NCBI GenBank assembly: GCA_016709995.1
Contig: JADJLQ010000004.1
Span: 1-23,807 of the forward strand
Length of the DNA: 23,807 bases
From: Saprospiraceae bacterium
GTDB taxonomy: Bacteria; Bacteroidota; Bacteroidia; Chitinophagales; Saprospiraceae
Direction of reading: 5' to 3'
The position numbers were made by a program, and so were the translations under genes. Positions 17,401 through 23,807 of the stretch are shown here, one piece after another (position 1 is the stretch's first letter; each line of letters begins with the position of its first letter). The notes under the pieces were generated by a model. That model was not told the DNA's origin and did no database searches. It saw only the letters and a list, made by a program, of their open reading frames with translations.

Positions 17401-17761
17401 ATGAAATCATCTATCGTACAAATCACGCCCGTCCTTCCAAGCCAGAATATCGATCGCGATGTATTATGGTATCGTGATAGGGTAGGGTTTGACCTGATTT
17501 TAAAGATACTATGTATGCAGTGCTGGTGAGAGACGGGATGCATATACACCTCCAGTGGCATGCCAATACTTTGGAAGACCCACTACTGGGTGGATCAGTG
17601 ATCAGGATCTTCGTAAAAATATCGAACCCATATTTGAAGAATTCGTATTAAGGAATACCGTGGGTCGGGATCGTCTTAGATTAGCTACTCCCTGGAATAC
17701 CAATGAGTTTGGTTTTTATGATCTAAACAATAATGCAGTTTTCATCGTAGAGGATCTTTGA
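17401..17761 (+). CDS. VOC (glyoxalase/bleomycin-resistance fold) family protein, frameshifted
   Basis: Correcting one missing base in the TTTT run at 17498-17501 gives a single protein of about 119 residues. It begins MKSSIVQITPVLPSQNIDRD, continues WYRDRVGFDLIFKDTMYAVL and RDGMHIHLQWHA, and ends NEFGFYDLNNNAVFIVEDL. The beta-alpha-beta-beta-beta arrangement, the WYRDRVGF motif and the FGFYD(L/P)xxN ending are those of VOC proteins, which include glyoxalases, dioxygenases and antibiotic-binding proteins. A metal-binding His can be seen in MHIHLQWH and a Glu in FIVED. It resembles the small bleomycin-resistance-like subgroup, but the ligand is unknown. Confidence 0.83.
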
Positions 17762-17793
17762 CAAAGTTGATTTGATGTTGAAAATTTAAATCC

Positions 17794-18057
17794 ATGGAAA
17801 AAATAGCCTGTATAAAAAATCGTGAACTACTATCCGGACCTTGAGGTCAAAAGTGCTACGATGTCGTATACCGCTTTTCATGGCCATAAGTTTAGTTTTT
17901 ATGCCCGGGACCTATTGCATCTCAGACTGTCACGATCGGACAAGACGCCTTCATCAAAAAACATAAAACTAATTTATCCGTACAGCATAGAGTTGTGATG
18001 AAAGAATATGTCATGTTGCCGGTCACTGTATTTACTAACGATATATTGATGGATTAG
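17794..18057 (+). CDS. Small TfoX/YjbR-like protein, fragmented by frameshifts
   Basis: No single frame covers it. Joining frames gives MEKIA at 17794, then PDLEVKSATMSYTAFHGHKF and SFYARD, then HLRLS, and finally DAFIKKHKTNLSVQHRVVMK with EYVMLPVTVFTNDIL and a stop at 18055-18057. The pattern of a conserved Tyr-Thr-x-x-x-Gly-His-x-Phe-Ser-Phe, an Arg-Leu-Ser strand and a VMKEYV helix start matches a family of about 105-residue proteins with the TfoX N-terminal-like fold that I recall from Bacteroidota and Firmicutes; the exact family name is uncertain. The last 15-20 residues seem missing or in another frame. It follows the VOC gene by 32 bp and may be co-transcribed. No function is assigned. 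Confidence 0.5.
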
Positions 18058-18069
18058 TAATAGGAGTGT

Positions 18070-18903
18070 CTATAACTTAAATCTATCGCCTTCAGTCAGA
18101 ATACTTAAAGTTGCTTTTTCCATGCGCAATTTCTTGTCTTTGGAGTAGGTAGTCCCACGAGGATTTTTCATTACGATCACCTGGCTTTCACCATATACCC
18201 TGGCAGTATGGCCTTTGACCAAAATAGCGGTTTCCTCATCTATGCCAATACACGTTTTGCCAGGATATTGATTTAATACAGTGAGCAGGCGATTGTATCG
18301 GCTTCTTTTTACAAAATGTTGATCGATGATAGCGCTGGTTAGTAGACCCAATCCTTGTGCGATCTGTATATTGTCCCTGACCATACGATCGACAGCTCCG
18401 GAGTATAGCGTATCCGCTCTCCATTGTTCGCCGGTGATCATCTCCCGGCTCATCACAGCAGCTCCTGCACTCGTGCCTGCGATCATAGCACCCCGATCAT
18501 AAGCTTCATGTATCGCAGTATATATCGGTGTATTCAGGACGACATCCATAAATCTGCTTTGTACACCTCCTGTGATAAAAATCAACTTTGCCGATCGGAG
18601 CGAATCCAACATGGTTTTGTCCTGGGCATTTTCCTTGGCAAACTGCAGTTTGGCGATCACTTGCTGACAAAATGGCTGTAGATCTTGCAGGATATAATAA
18701 TACGAAGTATCGGGATCAGCACTGGACATCGTGAGAATAACAATATGATCCCGGGATGATAATTCAGCAGCATCTATCATGGTCCTCATCAGGGAAGGTG
18801 GCCTGTCTCCCCCACCGATAATAAAAAGGCTGCCATGTTGAGCCCACACTTCCATTTGTAAGAGAAGGAGGGTGTTTAAAATGAATATCGTTTTCAATTT
18901 CAT
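18070..18903 (-). CDS. Exported cyanophycinase-family peptidase (S51)
   Basis: From the ATG at 18903 the protein has 277 residues with a signal peptide (MKLKTIFILNTLLLLQMEVW, cleaved after AQ). The mature start GSLFIIGGGDRPPSLMRTM and the nucleophile elbow IAGTSAGAAVMSREMI (Ser145) are diagnostic of peptidase family S51, which includes cyanophycinase and dipeptidase E. The later IIDQHFVKRSRYNRLL, with an Asp-x-His pair, and CIGIDEETAILV also match cyanophycinases. The enzymes cut cyanophycin (multi-L-arginyl-poly-L-aspartate) to beta-Asp-Arg dipeptides; an exported member would use external polymer or isoaspartyl peptides. An open frame extends upstream to 19254, but that part is the frameshifted tail of the upstream hydrolase. 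It starts 7 bp after that gene's corrected stop. Confidence 0.93.
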   Translation of the reverse strand: MKLKTIFILNTLLLLQMEVWAQHGSLFIIGGGDRPPSLMRTMIDAAELSSRDHIVILTMSSADPDTSYYYILQDLQPFCQQVIAKLQFAKENAQDKTMLDSLRSAKLIFITGGVQSRFMDVVLNTPIYTAIHEAYDRGAMIAGTSAGAAVMSREMITGEQWRADTLYSGAVDRMVRDNIQIAQGLGLLTSAIIDQHFVKRSRYNRLLTVLNQYPGKTCIGIDEETAILVKGHTARVYGESQVIVMKNPRGTTYSKDKKLRMEKATLSILTEGDRFKL

Positions 18904-18910
18904 AAAAATA

Positions 18911-20475
18911 TTATTCTTCTTTTGACAGTCTGAGTTCTTGTATAAGCGGGGATTCTCAGGGCTCAGGGTATAAAACACCAGGAGACTGCCTTGCTCACCA
19001 TGGATCTTAAATGTACCCCTTAACTGATTTTCAGGAACTACCTCATCGATAGATTTTATCTGACCGATATCGTCAAACATAGATCGGTGGCTGGTCCTAA
19101 GCTGTTCCAATCCATAGTCGGGAAAAAAGTTTTCGGCAAAAATGTTCGTAGTGCCATGACCATATTTAGCAACCTTAGTATCCGTCCAATCCGGTATGAT
19201 GTCCAGAATTTCTTTTTTTTCGTTGCAGCAGGATATCAGAGGGAGGGATGGCAAAAGGTTTTAGACCAGCTCCCTTGATCAAAGTATCCAAAATTTGAAG
19301 ATTTATGCCTCCCAGACCGGCATAAGTCAAATTGGCAAAGGAGATTACGCCCAGCCCATACTCCGGCAGCATGCGCCATTGACTGCCAAAACCGGGCAAT
19401 CCACCACTGTGCCCGATATAAACTCTACCCTCACAATCCATCATCCATCCCAAGCCACAGAAATAGGTCGATACCACCGCACAGGGGCGTCCGCTGGCAT
19501 ATTTAAAATTTGGATTTAACCCACTAAAATTGCCAGGCATCTGCATCTCCCGAAGGGTACTCCTCCTGAGGACACTATGCTCGGGCCCGGATCTTGGCGG
19601 CCAGGCTGATTGGTGAAAAGCCACATATTTTGAAAAATCTTCAATAGAAGTGATCAATCCTCCCATAGCACCATACGAGCCGTGGTGCAAGAGTGGTTCC
19701 TCTGCCCACTGACCACCTGTGCTCCGATAACCGTGAGCCAATTTATCGGCGGGCACTTTGGTATACTCCCATTCCGTATGGGTCATGCCCAATGGCAGGA
19801 AGATTTTTTCTTTGGTATAGGCTTCGAGCGTTTTGCCAGACACTTTTTCTACGATCTGGCCCAGCAGGGCAAATCCGGTGTTGCTATACTCAAAAAGTGA
19901 TGCCGGGTACATTAGAAAAAAATACGTTCCCTGCTGGATCAAATCGACCAGGTCACTATTTTTATCCTCCAATTGACGATCACCCCAGGGATTGTCCTCC
20001 GGAAAGCCAGCTCCATGTGTCAACAGATGCCTGATCGTGATAGCTGGTGCATCGGTCGTGAGCAGCTTGTCCTGTTTGAGATAAGGCAGGTATTTTGAAG
20101 CAGGATCATCCAAATGAAGCGCTCCTGCATCCCTCAACTGCATGATAGCCATAGCGGTTATACTTTTACTCATGGACGCAATGCGATACATCGAGTGGAT
20201 ATCTGAGGGAATATTCTTGTCTAATTGTATACTGCCGACATGGCCAGAGTAGACTATTTTACCATCCAATAGAACACCATAGGAGAGTGATGGAAAATTT
20301 CTTGCCTTTGCGTAATTTTTGTAGAGGCTGTCTATCAGAGGTAGCATCTTCTGTATATGCGCCAGTCGATCTGCATCATTATATACAGGTACCTTGTAGG
20401 ATTGATTAGTCTGAGCCTCAAGATTTGCGATCAAATATAAGAGGCTGAGCAAACTATAAACAAATTTTTAAGCAT
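18911..20475 (-). CDS. Exported serine hydrolase (beta-lactamase class C/S12 fold) with C-terminal extension, frameshifted
   Basis: The catalytic domain is almost intact: nucleophile SxxK in IASMSKSITAMAIMQLRDA, the tyrosine motif in FEYSNTGFALLGQIVEKVSG and the third motif in YIGHSGGLPGFGSQWRM. A signal peptide (MLKNLFIVLLSLLYLIANLEAQ in parts) appears if one T is restored near 20452, so the start is 20475. Two more frameshifts are at the T8 run 19213-19220 and the G4 run 18948-18951. Correcting them adds about 95 residues (ILDIIPDWTDTKVAKYGHGT ... RGTFKIHGEQGSLLVFYTLS), typical of the C-terminal domain in such hydrolases, and a stop at 18911-18913. It belongs with D-aminopeptidases, esterases and PBP-like proteins and shares an operon with the S51 peptidase, suggesting joint peptide degradation in the periplasm. 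Confidence 0.93.
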
Positions 20476-20641
20476 AATCCCTTAATTTTAAATGAATGAA
20501 ATTAGTCAAATCCTTTAAATCCCTTCACAGGACCCTTCTAATTAATAAAATTTATAAAGCCCGAAAATTTTGAATGCCATACTCGTTTAATTATCTTCGT
20601 CGTTTATAACATTAAAGCGATCGTCTGTGGAAGCAAGAGTA

Positions 20642-21415
20642 ATGGACTACGAAGTGCAATATGATCATGGGTTCAAATACATTGAGACGAACCTGGCAAG
20701 CCTGTATTGCTATTACTGCATGGGTTATTTGGAGCCTTGAGCAATTTCAAAGGCATCCTTCATCACTTTGATCAAAACTCAATGTTGTAGTACCTATCCT
20801 GCCGATATTTGAATTACCCATCACAGAAGTGTCTCTCGAAGGCCTTGTACAGCATGTCAAAGAATTTACTGATTTTAAGGAATTTTTATCCGTAGATCTC
20901 CTGGGTAATTCCCTTGGAGGTCATCTTGCTATACTCTATACGCTGAAGTATCCTGAGCAGGTAAGATCTCTTACGCTCACCGGTAGTTCTGGGCTTTTCG
21001 AGTCCGCTATGGGTACTACTTTTCCTAAACGGGGCGATTACGAATTCATCAAAAACAAAACGGAGCTTACATTTTATGACCCCGCCAATGCTGACAAAGA
21101 ATTGGTCGACGAGGTCTTTAATATCGTCAATGACCGTATGAAAGGTCTCCGCATCGTGCTCACTGCCAAAAGTGCTATGCGCAACAATGTAGAAGATAAA
21201 GTATCTAATATCACTATACCCACATTATTGGTGTGGGGCAAAGAGGACAATATCACTCCAGCTTTTGTAGGTGAGCGATTTAAAGAATTAATACCTAACT
21301 CGGGCTGGTGGTGGTAGAAAAATGTGGCCATGCACCTATGATGGAGCATCCTGAGTTATTTAACCAGACTCTGGAAAAATTTCTCCACAAAGTGCATGAG
21401 GCTGCATATGGATGA
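20642..21415 (+). CDS. Alpha/beta hydrolase, frameshifted
   Basis: Corrected reading starts MDYEVQYDHGFKYIETN, then PGKPVLLLLHGLFGALSNFK with the HGLFG oxyanion loop, then the nucleophile elbow VDLLGNSLGGHLAILYTL. The acid follows in TLLVWGKEDNITPAFVGERF and the catalytic histidine in VVVEKCGHAPMMEHPELFNQ. All elements of a proline-iminopeptidase/esterase-like alpha/beta hydrolase are therefore present in about 257 residues. Indels are near 20696 (CC for CCC), near 20780 and at 21302-21304 (GGG for GGGG). The substrate cannot be told; such enzymes include esterases, C-C hydrolases of aromatic degradation and epoxide hydrolases. It converges on the barrel gene, with 23 bp between the stops. 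Confidence 0.9.
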
Positions 21416-21438
21416 GCTACTGCACCTCTCCTTGCCTT

Positions 21439-23807
21439 TTACTGATTGACTCTTCCTCTTTCTTCTTCAGATCCTGTCTTGCGGTCTCTTGAGGATTTGA
21501 CCTGGCTTCTTCCAAAATTTCTGGAATAGGTTAGCGTGAAAGTTCGATTGCTAAAGTCAAAGCTATTATCGGTCTCAAATCCTTCTCCCTCGATATTGGT
21601 ACCGCCCTTAAATATGATAGATTCGAAGATATCATTGACAGAAAATTTCAGTGAGCCCCACTTATCACCTAAGGATTTTTGGACACCGGCATTGATGCCA
21701 TAAAATCCTTTGTATCGGGCTATGCCAAAAATCCGGGACTATTATAAAATCCGGAAAGTTCAGCATTGAATGAACTGGATAACTTAAAAGCATGTATAGA
21801 GTTTAATGAATAATTACCCAGAGATATTTGGAGCGGCTTTGCATCTCGTGTGGCACGGACAGTTTGATATACCAGGCTGAAGTTGTTTTGAGTTTTCCAG
21901 AAGGGTGCTATTTGAATAGGCATTCCTACAGTGGCCGAATAGGTCTTGGTATAGTCCAGGTTGGAGGCTTCAAAGATCAATCTCCCGGTAGCCTTATCAA
22001 TGCGCTCTTGAAAGCTTGCTATCGGAGAGGATTGGTGAGTGTATTGAAGGGAGAGAAAATATGAAGCATAAGTAATATCATATTTAAAATTATTACTGAT
22101 CGCCGGCTGCAGTGCAGCATTGCCTGCCAAAAAGTAGTTAGGTCCAGCAATATCACGAAAGGCGCCAGGTCATTGAATGTCGGCCTAGTAATGCGCTTTG
22201 AATAGGACCAATTCATATTGACATTTTTATTGATTTTTCTATTCAAAATATGGTGGGAAATATTTTTTCCGTAATTGCGATCGACCACTTTCCCCTCTTT
22301 GTCTGTCTCCAACTCCGAATCAGTCTGTTCAAATCGCAGTCCTGCTTTTAAGGTGGTAGCGGCATCTAATGAAATATCCATAGCAGAATATATCGCGTAG
22401 ATCTTTCATCCAGGATACTGTTATTTGTAAGATCAATATCATTTACCCAGGTACCGTTTATAAAATTATTGACTTCTACATCATTATTAAAGGTAGATAC
22501 AGTAGCCTTGACTCCAAGTTCGAGATTGACTTTGTCAGATAGTTTGTTGGCATAATCCCAGTACCCACAAAGGTGTTGATGGGAGTTAACTTGGTACTAT
22601 TGGCCAGATCAGTTCTGATGAAGTTGTAGTGCTCATCAAAGATGCTATTGTTATAGTCATTGGGATTGTCATCTTTATAATATAGGTAATCCAGGTTGAG
22701 CGTCCAAAAAGCCGATTTAGAGACATTTTGTTTGACATTGATATTAGCACCGCGTGTTGCCACAGATTTACTTCATCATTCATCAACTCTATAAATTGGG
22801 TTGATACATTATTTTTAGCAGCTGTATTTTGATTGAAGGCGTTCATGGACCATCGATTGTCGTAGGTATTGAACAGTACTCCAAGGATCGTTTTATCGGA
22901 CAGTTCATAGTCCAGACCTATTCGGACATTGTGATTTCGTTGTACTGCATCGCGTTCTGTCGTAGTCAAATTTGAAAAGACATTCCCTCCACTGAATACT
23001 TTCCTGCTGGCCAAAAATTGCTGAATTTTATTATCGGTTAGAAAAGGAATAGCTGCCAAACAGATTGACCTTATCCTTTCGGTAGTTAAAATTGATATTG
23101 TCTGAATTGATAAACCCAAGCCCATAACCAACAGAAAATGCGTACGAGCCATTGAGGCCTATATCCATTCGTTTTTTCAATACTACATTAATAAAACCTG
23201 CATTGCCTTCGGCATCATAATTTGAGGTGGTGTAGTCAGGAGTTCGATGGATTCAATACTGTTCCCCGCCATCCCCTGTAATAATTGTACCATGGCATTA
23301 GTTGGGATATTACTGTTTTTGCCATTGATGAGCAATACAACGCCTTCCTTACCTACAAGTGAGATGGTATTGTTTTGCTGGTTGATCACTACCCCGGGCG
23401 AGCGTTCTAATATTTCAAGTGCCGTACCCCAACTGATACGATGCTGTTTTCAATATTGATGACCAACCGATCTACTTTATGGGTATAGAGTGGTTTTCGC
23501 TCTACGATGACTACTTCTGCAAGCGCTTCCTGTTCTGACATTTTATTGGTTCTAGTTCGACATCTTTGGTCAATAGCAGGGGTTCACTGTAACTTGAAGC
23601 AAAACCTACCATGCTGGTCAACACTCTATAAGTGCCATGAGGAATATCAGAAAAAATAAATTTTCCGGAATCTTCTGATACAGCACCTTTGACAAAACTT
23701 GAATCAAGACTTTTGAGTAAAATGATACTGGCATAGCTGAGAGGCCCACCATCAGAGCCGCTTATTTGACCGCTGACACGATACAGGGATTGCCCTGTCA
23801 ATGCAAA
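21439..23807 (-). CDS. Outer-membrane beta-barrel protein, TonB-receptor-like (OMP_b-brl_3 family), N-terminus outside window, frameshifted
   Basis: The visible protein begins in the signal-peptide end (FALTGQSLYRVSGQISGSDG) and a carboxypeptidase-regulatory-like domain (PLSYASIILLKSLDSSFVKG). The plug follows (NTISLVGKEGVVLLINGKNS, MVQLLQGMAGNSIESIELLT). Barrel strands include the family hallmark RITRPTFNDLAPFVILLD, and then AGNAALQPAISNNFKYDITY. The C-terminus RNFGRSQVKSSRDRKTGSEE with ERGRVNQ and a stop at 21439-21441 is also typical of these barrels. It is therefore a second paralogue of the gene at 8538-11384, though from a different branch. More than eight indels break it, so separate short frames should not be read as genes. 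Its ligand and regulation are not visible. Confidence 0.9.

Noticed and set aside
18070..19254. Apparent fusion of an extra 117 residues to the cyanophycinase
   Set aside because: The extra part is the C-terminal domain of the upstream serine hydrolase read through a frameshift, and the signal peptide starts inside, at 18903.
1..23807. CRISPR arrays, tRNAs, rRNAs, toxin-antitoxin or defence islands
   Set aside because: No regularly spaced repeats, cloverleaf-like stretches or recognisable defence domains were seen on either strand.

Overview
The window comes from a Bacteroidota genome, most likely of the Saprospiria/Chitinophagia type. Evidence is a GLPGLI-family exported protein, two outer-membrane beta-barrel (TonB-receptor-like) proteins with carboxypeptidase-regulatory N-termini, a short glutamate 5-kinase, DUF1080 and serine-hydrolase exported proteins, TAnnTTTG-type -7 boxes and few visible Shine-Dalgarno sites. 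There is no rRNA, tRNA, CRISPR array or phage module. A dominant property is that about 13 of roughly 20 genes are broken by 1-base indels. Nearly every break I could resolve falls in a homopolymer run, and the family motifs continue in the next frame. This reads mainly as uncorrected long-read sequence, so most broken genes are annotated here at their full reconstructed extent.

Layout. 1-2612 (minus): a DUF1080 lipoprotein that runs off the left edge, preceded by a class-C-type serine hydrolase. 2900-3426 (plus): an unknown small membrane protein. 3433-7481 (minus): a probable operon of histidine kinase, OmpR-type regulator, AIM24/TIGR00266 protein and an AlkB-type membrane hydroxylase. Divergent from it, 7629-11384 (plus): a GLPGLI protein and a large outer-membrane barrel. 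The 147-bp divergent gap holds three exact ATTAACCT repeats with about helical spacing, a plausible operator for the two-component system. 11400-13316: an IS110-family element (minus) with long hairpin-bearing noncoding flanks, abutting a truncated-looking kelch-like lipoprotein (13317-13886).

14116-17215: a small conserved membrane protein (plus), then proA-proB (minus, in that order) for proline synthesis, then a PhnA/YjdM-type zinc-ribbon protein. 17401-18057 (plus): a VOC/glyoxalase-fold protein and a small TfoX-like protein, both frameshifted. 18070-20475 (minus): a second serine hydrolase followed 7 bp later by an exported cyanophycinase-family (S51) peptidase. 20642-21415 (plus): an alpha/beta hydrolase. 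21439-23807 (minus): a second outer-membrane barrel protein whose N-terminus lies beyond the right edge.

I see no clearly new multi-gene system. The best candidates for a second look are the sensor-regulator/GLPGLI/barrel module with its operator repeats, the possible bridge RNA in the IS110 flanks, and the AlkB-AIM24 pairing under a two-component system.
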